From NCBI GenBank assembly GCA_017540285.1, contig JAFYBI010000268.1, positions 1 through 8,028 of the forward strand: DNA of 8,028 bases. Reading direction: 5' to 3'. This stretch comes from Clostridia bacterium. Lineage in GTDB: Bacteria; Bacillota; Clostridia; Oscillospirales; CAG-272. Position numbers and translations under genes: made by a program. The notes beneath the pieces were generated by a model. That model saw only the letters and a list, made by a program, of their open reading frames with translations. It was not told the origin of the DNA and did not search any database. How positions within the stretch are numbered: position 1 is the stretch's first letter; every line of letters starts with the position of its first letter. This document shows, one piece after another, positions 1 to 6,234 of the stretch.

Positions 1-510
1 CCGAATTACACGCCCGAAAGCATCACAACGCCCGCGCCGAACAAGCTGGATATCTGGCTCACCTTCGATATCGGTTTGAAATACGAAGTTGCCTTCGCCT
101 CGCTCGATCACGGCCTGTCGCCGAGCACGCAGATGCTGTCGCTGAACCAGACCGCCGTCAAGCCCGAAGACCCGTCGGCAGAGGGCTGGAAGTTCGAGGG
201 CTGGTACACGGACGAAGCCCTGACGAAGCCGTACAGCTTCACCACGCCGGTCAAGGGCGACATAGTTCTTTTCGCGAAGTGGACGGAACGCAAGGTCATC
301 CCCGGCGACGTTGACGGCAGCGGGGCCGTCGATGCGTCCGACCGCATGATCCTCGCGCGGTATCTCGCAGGCTGGGAAGGCTACGAGGCGAAGATCAAGG
401 ACAAGGCGGCCGCGGATGTCGACGGCAACGGCAAGATCGAAGCGCCCGACCGCATGATCCTCGCACGGTATCTGGCGGGCTGGACCGGGTATGACAAGTA
501 CTTCAAATAA
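1..510 (+). CDS. Secreted protein C-terminus: InlB/Flg_new repeat plus type I dockerin (5' partial)
   Basis: The frame is open from the first base, so this is the last 169 residues of a larger protein whose signal peptide and catalytic part lie upstream. Residues about 27-97 look like a Listeria-Bacteroides (InlB B/Flg_new) repeat, with the typical GWYTDEALTKPY and LFAKWTE strands; such repeats are spacers in extracellular proteins. Residues about 101-169 form a type I dockerin with two calcium loops: D103/D105/S107/D111/D114 and D139/D141/N143/E147/D150, each followed by the identical helix DRMILARYLAGW. Dockerins bind cohesins and attach enzymes to cellulosome-like scaffolds or other surface proteins. 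The recognition positions 10-11 of the loops are Ala-Ser and Ala-Pro, not the Ser-Thr common in Clostridium thermocellum, so the partner may differ. No cohesin gene is in view, and the enzyme activity of the missing part is unknown. Confidence 0.9.
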   Translation, partial: PNYTPESITTPAPNKLDIWLTFDIGLKYEVAFASLDHGLSPSTQMLSLNQTAVKPEDPSAEGWKFEGWYTDEALTKPYSFTTPVKGDIVLFAKWTERKVIPGDVDGSGAVDASDRMILARYLAGWEGYEAKIKDKAAADVDGNGKIEAPDRMILARYLAGWTGYDKYFK

Positions 511-539
511 TCAAGGATTGCCTGAGAAAACAAAAGAAC

Positions 540-574
540 AGCAGCCGTCCGGCCTCAACCACCGGCCGGCTGCT
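540..574. terminator. Hairpin after the dockerin gene, probable terminator
   Basis: Arms 540-552 and 562-574 (agcagccgtccgg and ccggccggctgct) pair over 13 positions with one mismatch around a 9-nt loop. The hairpin lies 29 nt past the dockerin stop codon, as expected for a terminator of that gene. On the plus strand the tail (cttcgtcgtat) is poor in T. On the minus strand the hairpin is followed by ttcttttgttttc, a better U-tract, so it may work best against antisense transcription or in both directions. Confidence 0.55.
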
Positions 575-617
575 CTTCGTCGTATACCGTTTTGCCGGGA
601 GAGTTTCCCCCTTGCCC

Positions 618-646
618 TTGACAGCGGGGCGGAAATGGGATACAAT
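618..646 (+). promoter_or_regulatory. Sigma-70/SigA-type promoter of the aldolase/sialidase-fold operon
   Basis: A perfect -35 box TTGACA (618-623) is separated by 17 nt from a -10 box TACAAT (641-646), one mismatch from consensus. Transcription would begin near 652-654, about 100 nt before the aldolase ATG at 756. Box quality and spacing make this one of the clearest promoters in the window; regulator sites are not identifiable. Confidence 0.85.
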
Positions 647-652
647 AAACCC

Positions 653-755
653 GGGGCTCCCATCGGGGCGATGCCGGCCTGCGAAGCCGAACGCGGCTCC
701 GGGTGAGAAGCCCCGCCGGCCCCTCCTTCATTTCACCGAAAGACAGGACAGCACC
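653..755 (+). promoter_or_regulatory. Structured 5' leader of the aldolase operon
   Basis: The leader starts at about the predicted transcription start with ggggct (653-658), which can pair with agcccc (709-714). That closes a roughly 50-nt domain containing a hairpin, agccg (685-689)/cggct (694-698) around an AACG loop, and a possible ccc/ggg pairing near its start. The ribosome binding site lies outside, at about 745-748. The shape could be regulatory, but in GC-rich DNA such pairing is easy by chance, and I recognise no known riboswitch class. Confidence 0.3.
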
Positions 756-1709
756 ATGAACACATACGCATTTCCCACAATGGTCACCCCCTTCTGCCGG
801 GACGGCTCCGTGGATACGGGCGCCGCGCGGGCGATGGTGGACTGGTATGATGAAAACGGCTGCGGGGGCATCTTTGCCGCCTGTCAGTCGAGCGAGATCT
901 TCTTCCTCACCCGTGCGGAGCGCGCGCTGCTGACCCGGACGGTCGTCGACCGCGCGAACGAGCTTGCCGCGGCGCATCCCGGGCGGAAGCGCATGACGGT
1001 CGTGGCATCCGGTCACGTCTCCGACCGCTTCGAAGATCAGATGGAAGAGCTGAAAGCCGTCGCGGACGCGGGCCCGGACACCGTCATCCTCATCTCGAAC
1101 CGGCTCGACATCGCGAATACCGGGGACGCGGCGTGGATCCGGGACGCGGAGCGGCTGATGGAAGCTCTGCCCGGCGTCCCGCTCGGCGTGTACGAGTGCC
1201 CGTATCCCTATAAACGGCTGATGACGGAGAAGATGCTCTCCTTCTGCGCGTCGACGGGCCGGTTCCTCTACATGAAGGACACCTGCTGCGACGCCGCGGT
1301 GATGGCGGACCGGTGCCGCGTCCTCGCGGGCTCTCCGATGAAGCTCTACAACGCGAACGCCCAGACTCTTCTCGCGTCGATGCGCGCCGGGGCGTCCGGG
1401 TACTGCGGCGTGATGGCCAATTTCCACCCAGATCTCTACGTCCGGCTCTGCGAATGCTGGGAACGCGATCCGGAAACGGCGGAATTCTTGCAGTCCTTCC
1501 TCGGGACCGCGGCCTTCACCGAATCGCTCGCCTATCCCGTCACCGCGAAATACCACCTCAAAGAGATCGCCGGCCTGCCCCTCGAGACGGTCGACGCCCG
1601 CACCCGCCCCGCTTCGGACCTCACGGACTACCACAAGAGCTGCGTGCGCCAGATGGAGACCCTCGCGCAGGCGGTCCGGGAGCGGCTCGGGGAAAGGAGC
1701 GCGCGATGA
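756..1709 (+). CDS. DHDPS/N-acetylneuraminate-lyase family aldolase
   Basis: A 317-aa protein of usual length for the class I aldolase/lyase family (DapA, NanA, KDG aldolase), which forms a Schiff base with an alpha-keto acid in a TIM barrel. Visible landmarks are PTMVTPF near residues 7-13, the loop GIFAACQSSE at about 38-47 where most members have G-T/S-T-G-E, Tyr146 in VYECPYPY (the YNxP-type catalytic tyrosine), the Schiff-base Lys174 in LYMKDTC, and the late glycine motif GASGYCGVMANFHP at about 212-225. The start at 756 has AGGA at 745-748; longer in-frame starts near 612 would lie over the promoter. The stop overlaps the next gene's start (ATGA). Neighbouring a sialidase-fold gene, it may cleave sialic acid or another sugar acid, but the altered loop argues against naming it dapA or nanA. 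It is most likely a member of an uncharacterised subfamily annotated only as dihydrodipicolinate synthase family. Confidence 0.9.
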   Translation: MNTYAFPTMVTPFCRDGSVDTGAARAMVDWYDENGCGGIFAACQSSEIFFLTRAERALLTRTVVDRANELAAAHPGRKRMTVVASGHVSDRFEDQMEELKAVADAGPDTVILISNRLDIANTGDAAWIRDAERLMEALPGVPLGVYECPYPYKRLMTEKMLSFCASTGRFLYMKDTCCDAAVMADRCRVLAGSPMKLYNANAQTLLASMRAGASGYCGVMANFHPDLYVRLCECWERDPETAEFLQSFLGTAAFTESLAYPVTAKYHLKEIAGLPLETVDARTRPASDLTDYHKSCVRQMETLAQAVRERLGERSAR

Positions 1710-3112
1710 AGCCCGCCGTTTCGTGGAGTTATCACCCGTACGCCCCGCCGTTTCATGAGATCGGCGATCCCTATCTCTGCCGCATCGCGCCGGGCAGGGC
1801 ATCGGTCACGCTCGAATGGCTCGGAGCGCGGGACGGGGCGTTCACTGTCCGCTGGCGGCGGCGCGGCGAGGCGGATTTCACCGGGGAGCGGCACGTATGC
1901 GGGACCGCCGTCACCCTGACGGACCTCGAGGACGGATGCGACTACGAATGCGCCGTGTTCCGCGCGGATACGGGAAGCCGGAGCCGGATCCGCCTGTTCC
2001 GCACGGGGGAGGCCGTCGGCTGCACGGTCAACTACCTCCACCCGGACGACGAGGCCTACGCCTTCTCCGGCCGCTATCTCTGCTCGCCCTGCCTCGTGCG
2101 TCTGCCGGACGGCGCGCTGCTCGCCTCGATGGATCTCTTCGCCGGAGACGCGCCGCAGAATCTGACCCTGATCTTCCGCTCGGACGACGACGGGGCGACA
2201 TGGCACTGGCTCACGGAGCTCTTCCCCTGCTTCTGGGGCCGGATGTTCCTCCATGAGGGCGCGCTCTATATGCTCGCCTGCTCCACGGAATACGGCGACC
2301 TTCTCATCGGCCGATCGACGGACGGCGGGAAGACCTTCTCCGCACCGACGGTCCTCTTGCGCGGGTCCGGGAGGCGCGACACCGAGGGCGTCCACAAGAA
2401 TCCCCAGCCGCCCGTGATATACGGGGGCAGGCTCTGGACGACGCTCGAATGGGGCACCTGGGCGAAGGACTATCACGCCGCGATGGTCGGATCCGCCGCG
2501 CTCGGGGCAGATCTCACGGACGCCTCCGCCTGGCTGTTTTCCGAGCCGGTGAAGTATGATCCTGCCTGGCCCGGCGTTGCCAAAGGTCCGAGCGCGGGCA
2601 ACATCGAGGGGACCCTCGCCGTCTTCCCGGACGGGCTGCTCTATAACGTGATGCGCTACGACATGACGCGGTGCCGCCCGAGCTGCGGTCTGGTCCTCGC
2701 CTACCGCGTCGACACGGCGCATCCCGAGGCGCCGCTGTGCTACGATCACGCGATCCGGCTCCCGGGGAATCACTCGAAATTCATGATCCGGCAGGACCCG
2801 GCGGACGGGACGTATCTGACGATCATCAGCCGCATCCTCGGCCCGGCGCATACCTCGGACCGCAACCTTCTCTCCCTGATGAAGTCCGCGGACTGCGAGC
2901 ACTGGACGCTCGTCTGCGATCTCATCGACCGGCGCGGGGACGATCCGCGGCAGGTGGGGTTCCAGTACGTCGATTTCTTCCTCGAGGGCGACGATCTGCT
3001 GTGGCTCTGCCGCACCGCGATGAACGGCGCGCACAATTTCCACGACGCCAACTACTCGACCTTCCACCGGCTGCGGGACTTCCGCACGCTCGCGGCGAAG
3101 GCGGGAACATAA
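1706..3112 (+). CDS. Sialidase-superfamily (Asp-box/BNR beta-propeller) protein, cytoplasmic
   Basis: A 468-aa protein translated from an ATG that overlaps the aldolase stop by four bases, with AAAGGAG at 1693-1699; the two are almost certainly translationally coupled. Residues about 30-100 look like a fibronectin-III-like beta sandwich (VTLEWLG, FTVRWRRRG, LTDLEDGCDYECAVF). Residues about 118-465 look like a six-bladed sialidase propeller with Asp-boxes SDDDGATW (159-166) and STDGGKTF (204-211) and a degenerate one at 394-400. NIEGTLAVFPDGLLYNVMR (299-317) resembles the sialidase Glu/Arg segment, suggesting roles for Glu301 and Arg317. The usual F/Y-R-I-P arginine motif appears replaced by YLCSP (124-128), so true exo-sialidase activity is doubtful. 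There is no signal peptide or membrane segment, so the substrate would be internal. It is probably a glycoside hydrolase or lyase-like protein working with the aldolase on an imported sugar acid or oligosaccharide; the substrate is unknown. Confidence 0.85.
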   Translation: MKPAVSWSYHPYAPPFHEIGDPYLCRIAPGRASVTLEWLGARDGAFTVRWRRRGEADFTGERHVCGTAVTLTDLEDGCDYECAVFRADTGSRSRIRLFRTGEAVGCTVNYLHPDDEAYAFSGRYLCSPCLVRLPDGALLASMDLFAGDAPQNLTLIFRSDDDGATWHWLTELFPCFWGRMFLHEGALYMLACSTEYGDLLIGRSTDGGKTFSAPTVLLRGSGRRDTEGVHKNPQPPVIYGGRLWTTLEWGTWAKDYHAAMVGSAALGADLTDASAWLFSEPVKYDPAWPGVAKGPSAGNIEGTLAVFPDGLLYNVMRYDMTRCRPSCGLVLAYRVDTAHPEAPLCYDHAIRLPGNHSKFMIRQDPADGTYLTIISRILGPAHTSDRNLLSLMKSADCEHWTLVCDLIDRRGDDPRQVGFQYVDFFLEGDDLLWLCRTAMNGAHNFHDANYSTFHRLRDFRTLAAKAGT

Positions 3113-3114
3113 AC

Positions 3115-3146
3115 AAAAAAGCCGTCCGGGTCTGACGCCGGGCGGT
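3115..3146 (-). terminator. Rho-independent terminator of the methionine synthase activation-like gene
   Basis: Read on the minus strand, arms 3146-3138 and 3129-3121 pair over 9 bp (two G-T wobbles) around an 8-nt loop and are followed by six T residues (3120-3115). It lies 18 nt past the stop at 3165. On the plus strand the stem lies just after the sialidase-fold stop codon (3112) but lacks a T-tract, so the plus-strand operon may use it only weakly. Confidence 0.8.
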
Positions 3147-3164
3147 CGGGGGCGATGGGGAAGG

Positions 3165-3848
3165 TCACGGCTCCGTGCCGAAGATGCGGACGTACTCGTT
3201 TCGGTCGAACTTCGCGCGGCGGCCGACGCAGTCGTACTTGCGGCAGAGCGAGCAGTTCTGGTATCCGTGGCCGGAGAAGTGGATGTGCGAGGTGGTGTTC
3301 CACGGCTTCATGTAGCCGTTTTCGCGGATCGTGACGCCGATTTCCTCCACGTTCCCGATGAGGTCGAACAGGGTGAAATTGTTCCGGATCGGCCAGTCCG
3401 GGAGGGAGCCGGGGTTGAGCATCGAGCTGCCGTCGAAGCCGAAGCGCTCCTTCATGGTCCGGATCGTGTACCCGGTCGCGTGGGCGAGGAGCGCGCCGTT
3501 GAAGGTGTCGAGGAAGGGATCCCCGTCGAATTCGCCGCACGCCTCCAGGCCGCTGCCCGCCGTGATGACGGAGAGGAAGACCCGCGGGGTGTCCTTCAGC
3601 TTGTCGGCGACCACCTTGCTTTGGAAGACGGCGCCGTCGACCGTCGTGAAATCCCCTTCGACCCGGTCCACCGTCGCCCATTTGATCACCGCCTTCGGCG
3701 CGGCGTTTTCGTTGACCGCGTCGAGCGATTCCTCCACGACGCCGAACGCCGCGGAATCCGTGCTCACGCGGCAGAGGCGGGCGAGCTCCTCGGCGGTGAA
3801 GTGTACCGGGATCTCCAAAACGATCCGCTCGGATCCGGTCTGTACCAT
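3165..3848 (-). CDS. Vitamin B12-dependent methionine synthase activation-domain-like protein
   Basis: A 227-aa protein resembling the C-terminal AdoMet-binding reactivation domain of MetH (Met_synt_B12). In the known family that domain reductively remethylates inactive cob(II)alamin using S-adenosylmethionine. Matching features are a helical N-terminal part, the segment LNPGSLPDWPIRNNFTLFDL (144-163) and EEIGVTIRENGYMKPWNTTS (168-187), followed by HIHFSGHGY. The end holds a cysteine cluster C199-x2-C202-x4-C207 with GRRAKFD after it, which I recall from small clostridial members and which could bind a metal or iron-sulfur cluster. There is no catalytic MetH module, so it would act in trans on a separate corrinoid methyltransferase. 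The start is well fixed: GGGAGGA (3855-3861 read on minus) lies 6 nt upstream of ATG, under its own promoter and before its own terminator. It is a single-gene unit, divergent from the thioesterase gene. The fold assignment is good; the partner is unknown. Confidence 0.8.
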   Translation of the reverse strand: MVQTGSERIVLEIPVHFTAEELARLCRVSTDSAAFGVVEESLDAVNENAAPKAVIKWATVDRVEGDFTTVDGAVFQSKVVADKLKDTPRVFLSVITAGSGLEACGEFDGDPFLDTFNGALLAHATGYTIRTMKERFGFDGSSMLNPGSLPDWPIRNNFTLFDLIGNVEEIGVTIRENGYMKPWNTTSHIHFSGHGYQNCSLCRKYDCVGRRAKFDRNEYVRIFGTEP

Positions 3849-3874
3849 ACGCCGTCCTCCCGATTCATCCGTTT

Positions 3875-3902
3875 TTGTTTTCGCATTTCTTGACGCTATT
3901 AT
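3875..3902 (+). promoter_or_regulatory. Possible divergent promoter of the thioesterase gene
   Basis: On the plus strand TTGTTT (3875-3880) and TATTAT (3897-3902) stand 16 nt apart. The -10 overlaps the minus-strand TATAAT almost exactly, so the two promoters would compete for polymerase. The -35 is weak (three of six consensus bases), so this is only a candidate; it would give a leader of about 110 nt. Confidence 0.35.
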
Positions 3903-3927
3903 AGCACGGATCGGGGCGGCGTGTCAA
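3898..3927 (-). promoter_or_regulatory. Consensus promoter of the methionine synthase activation-like gene
   Basis: On the minus strand a perfect TTGACA (3927-3922) is followed after 18 nt by a perfect TATAAT (3903-3898), preceded by TGC as an extended -10. Transcription would start near 3891, giving a leader of about 43 nt with a strong Shine-Dalgarno. Both hexamers being perfect suggests high constitutive expression unless a repressor acts here; no clear operator palindrome is visible. Confidence 0.9.
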
Positions 3928-4016
3928 CGGCTGCGGCGCGGAAAAATCGCGGACCCCTGCGCGATCCGGGAAACAGGGCATATCGGCAGGCAGAGACAGC
4001 CTGCGCGGAGGCAGAC

Positions 4017-4439
4017 ATGGGCTACGTTTACGAGAGAAAGATCAACTATTACGAAACCGACCGGATGGGGATCGTCCACCATTCGAACTATATCCGCTAC
4101 ATGGAGGAGGCCCGCTGCGGCTGGATGGAGGTCCTCGGGGTCCCGATGTCCCTCCTCGAGGCGCGCGGCTTCACGATCCCGACGCTCGAGGTGAACTGCC
4201 GGTATCTGCGCGCCGTGACGAGCGGGGACGTGATCCTCGTCGCGCCGGCGATCTCCGCGTACAACGGCGTCCGCATGACGGTCTCGTACGTCATCACGGA
4301 AAAGGAGACGGGTCAGACCGTCGCGGAGGCATTCTCGAAGCACTGTTTCACCACGCGCGATCTGCACCCCGTCAGCATGAAGAAAAAGGACCCCGAGATC
4401 CACGCGATCATGGAGCGCCTGGCGGGCGGGGAAGCGTGA
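4017..4439 (+). CDS. Acyl-CoA thioesterase, 4HBT hotdog family (YbgC/FadM-like)
   Basis: A 140-aa single-domain protein of usual length for the 4-hydroxybenzoyl-CoA thioesterase/YbgC group, which hydrolyses acyl-CoA thioesters in the cytoplasm as a homotetramer. The signature YYETDRMGIVHHSNYIRYME (11-30) holds Asp15, the position of the catalytic aspartate in the family, and the HHSNY turn; the hotdog strands LEVNCRYLRAVTSGDVI and RMTVSYVITEKETGQTVAEA follow. The start at 4017 is chosen because GGAGG (4007-4011) lies 5 nt before it; an in-frame GTG at 3921 would place the N-terminus in promoter DNA. It is monocistronic as far as visible, divergent from the methionine synthase activation-like gene and ahead of an unrelated solute-binding protein. 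The acyl substrate cannot be inferred. Confidence 0.9.
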   Translation: MGYVYERKINYYETDRMGIVHHSNYIRYMEEARCGWMEVLGVPMSLLEARGFTIPTLEVNCRYLRAVTSGDVILVAPAISAYNGVRMTVSYVITEKETGQTVAEAFSKHCFTTRDLHPVSMKKKDPEIHAIMERLAGGEA

Positions 4440-4502
4440 TCGTTTCCTGCGCGGCGATTTGCGGCGGCGCTGGGCGGATTGAAACAGTTAATTCACCGTG
4501 TA

Positions 4503-4534
4503 TTCACATGATGTTCGATTCTGGATGATATACT
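4503..4534 (+). promoter_or_regulatory. Weak promoter candidate before the solute-binding lipoprotein
   Basis: The gap 4440-4616 contains an AT-richer pocket (about 4485-4580). TATACT (4529-4534) is a fair -10, but the best -35, TTCACA (4503-4508), is 20 nt away, which is longer than optimal. If this is the promoter it would probably need an activator. No better sigma-70 pair is seen in the gap. Confidence 0.25.
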
Positions 4535-4563
4535 TGTCATAACCGAACAGAACAAATCCATAC

Positions 4564-4589
4564 GGGAGGAAATTTTCGGAAAACCTCCC
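4564..4589 (+). other. Leader hairpin upstream of the solute-binding lipoprotein
   Basis: gggagg (4564-4569) pairs perfectly with cctccc (4584-4589), and inside it tttt (4573-4576) pairs with aaaa (4580-4583), leaving an AAA bulge and a CGG loop. The stem sequesters a decoy GGAGG; the working ribosome site AAGGA (4606-4610) lies downstream. It could stabilise the mRNA 5' end or regulate translation. There is no T-tract after it, so it is not a normal terminator. Confidence 0.4.
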
Positions 4590-4616
4590 CGGGAGAGCGG
4601 TACGAAAGGATGGAGT

Positions 4617-6128
4617 ATGGCAAAGATTCATTGGAAAAGGCTGGCGTGCATGGCCCTGGCGCTCATGATACTGTGCCTGGCGGCGTGCAGCGAAAGCGGC
4701 GGCAACGCGAAGGACGAGCAGGGGGCATCCACGGGTGCCGAGACGCCTGCGGCCGACATTTCCGCCGTCGAAGAGGAGACGGAGGAGTCCTTTGATCCGG
4801 GCGTCCCGGTGAACGACTACGACGGATACACCTTCACGTTCTATATCCGCAAGTGCGGCGCGAACTTCTGGACCGTCAAGGACATCTGGGTCGAGGAGCT
4901 GAACGGCGACGCGCTGAACGACGCGATCTTCAACCGCAACGACTACATCAACAACACCTACAACATTACGGTCGCGCAGGAGTTCATGGGCGACAACGGC
5001 GCCTGCTCCACCTATGTGACCAAGATGGTGACGGCCGGGGAGAACATGGACGCCGTGATCTGCAACGGCAACGACACCACCTCCATCGCGGGCAAGGGTC
5101 AGGTCATGGACCTCAAGGACGTCCCCTACCTGAACCTCGAGGCGAAGTGGTGGGACCAGAACTCCATCAAGGACCTCTCCCTCTGCGGCAAGACCTTCTT
5201 CGCGGCCGGCGAGCTGACCGAGGCGGACAACAACGCGGTCAACGTCATCGCCTTCGTGAAGGACAACATCACGGACTACCACCTCGACGACCCCTATGAG
5301 CTCGTCCGCGAAGGGACGTTCACGATCGACAAGTTCGTCGAGATGTCGAACGCCGTGCTGACCGACAAGAACGGCGACGGGAAGTACAACGAAAACGATG
5401 TGATCGGCTACCTGTATTTCAGCGATTCCGGACAGACCATGTTCAACGCGCTCGGCAACATGTGCGCGGTGCTCGACGACAACGGGGACCCGCAGATCAC
5501 CTTCCTGACCGACCACTCCGCCGCGTCCTGGACGAAGCTCATTTCCTTCATCCAGCAGGACTGCACGCTGTCCATGTCCACCGAGCTCGACGTGTACAAG
5601 GGCATGGGCGACTACGACGTCAAGGTCAAGATGATCGAAGGCAAGAACACCCTCTTCTCCTGGGTGCACATGCGCGACATCGAGAACCTGCGCGAGGTGG
5701 AATCCGACTTCGGCGTCCTACCGAACCCGAAGTTCGACGAGGCCCAGGCGACCTACTGCAACGAAAACGACCCCTACGGCACGGGCTTCTTCTCCGTCCC
5801 GATCACGTGTGCGGAACCGGAGCGCACGGGCATCATCATCGAGGCCTTCTCCGCGAGAAGCATGCAGACGGTGCTCCCGGCTTACTATGACATCACCCTC
5901 GAGGGCAAATACATGCGCGACAACGATTCGCTCGAGATGCTCGAGATCATCTTCGACAGCGTGATCTACGACATCGGCCGCTATTACAACTGGGGCAGCA
6001 TGTACGGCACGATCTCCTCCATGTGGAACGGCAAGCAGGACACCTTCGCGTCCTCCTTCGAGAAGACCGTGAAGATCGTGAACAAATCCATGGAAAAGAC
6101 CCTCAAGACCTACGGCACGGGAGACTGA
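4617..6128 (+). CDS. Extracellular solute-binding lipoprotein (ABC transporter, family 1-like)
   Basis: A 503-aa protein with a lysine/arginine-containing N-terminus, hydrophobic core and lipobox LAAC with Cys24, followed by a Ser/Gly/Glu-rich linker to about residue 62; it should be a membrane-anchored lipoprotein. The mature part begins with YDGYTFTFYIRK and ELNGDALNDAIFNRNDYINN (95-114), typical of clostridial sugar-type solute-binding proteins. Residues 250-261 (DKNGDGKYNEND) form an EF-hand-like calcium loop often seen in this group. AAGGA at 4606-4610 sits 6 nt before the ATG. A perfect terminator follows about 50 nt after the stop and no permease or ATPase genes are adjacent, so it must use components encoded elsewhere. 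The ligand is probably a carbohydrate, but it is not determinable here. Confidence 0.9.
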   Translation: MAKIHWKRLACMALALMILCLAACSESGGNAKDEQGASTGAETPAADISAVEEETEESFDPGVPVNDYDGYTFTFYIRKCGANFWTVKDIWVEELNGDALNDAIFNRNDYINNTYNITVAQEFMGDNGACSTYVTKMVTAGENMDAVICNGNDTTSIAGKGQVMDLKDVPYLNLEAKWWDQNSIKDLSLCGKTFFAAGELTEADNNAVNVIAFVKDNITDYHLDDPYELVREGTFTIDKFVEMSNAVLTDKNGDGKYNENDVIGYLYFSDSGQTMFNALGNMCAVLDDNGDPQITFLTDHSAASWTKLISFIQQDCTLSMSTELDVYKGMGDYDVKVKMIEGKNTLFSWVHMRDIENLREVESDFGVLPNPKFDEAQATYCNENDPYGTGFFSVPITCAEPERTGIIIEAFSARSMQTVLPAYYDITLEGKYMRDNDSLEMLEIIFDSVIYDIGRYYNWGSMYGTISSMWNGKQDTFASSFEKTVKIVNKSMEKTLKTYGTGD

Positions 6129-6178
6129 TGCGCCTCCGGCCGGCAGCCGGCAGGGCATGCACGATGAAGAACCAGATG

Positions 6179-6206
6179 AAAACCACCGGGAGCCCCCGGT
6201 GGTTTT
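6179..6206. terminator. Bidirectional rho-independent terminator
   Basis: Arms aaaaccaccggg (6179-6190) and cccggtggtttt (6195-6206) pair perfectly over 12 bp around a 4-nt AGCC loop, with A4 on one side and T4 on the other. It ends the plus-strand solute-binding gene (stop at 6128) and, on the minus strand, lies 28 nt past the end of the possible small ORF at 6235, so it serves both convergent units. Confidence 0.85.
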
Positions 6207-6234
6207 GCTGTTCGGGAATGCGGAGTTTTTCCCG

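Noticed and set aside
653..714. Fluoride-riboswitch-like GGCGATG in the aldolase leader
   Set aside because: Only the short GCGATG string resembles that class; the conserved pseudoknot partner strands are not present.
555..1802. Long minus-strand open frame (415 codons) opposite the aldolase
   Set aside because: The product is Arg/Gly/His/Pro-rich low-information sequence, as expected from the antisense of a GC-rich gene; the plus strand carries a clear aldolase with promoter and ribosome site.
1628..3067. Long minus-strand open frame (479 codons) opposite the sialidase-fold gene
   Set aside because: Same compositional artefact; the plus strand holds Asp-boxes and a coupled start.
1706..3112. 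Naming the gene nanH or nanI (true exo-sialidase)
   Set aside because: The Arg of the F/Y-R-I-P motif is not seen and there is no export signal; only the fold is supported.
3921..4016. Upstream GTG extension of the thioesterase
   Set aside because: It would lie in the promoter of the divergent gene, lacks a ribosome site and extends beyond the family's normal N-terminus.
3331..4194. Plus-strand open frame spanning the activation-like gene and the start of the thioesterase
   Set aside because: Runs through the divergent promoter region and becomes Arg/Ser-rich out of frame; both real genes have strong ribosome sites.
4488..5669. Minus-strand open frame (393 codons) opposite the solute-binding lipoprotein
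   Set aside because: Val/His/Arg-rich antisense composition with no domain; the plus strand has a lipobox and SBP features.
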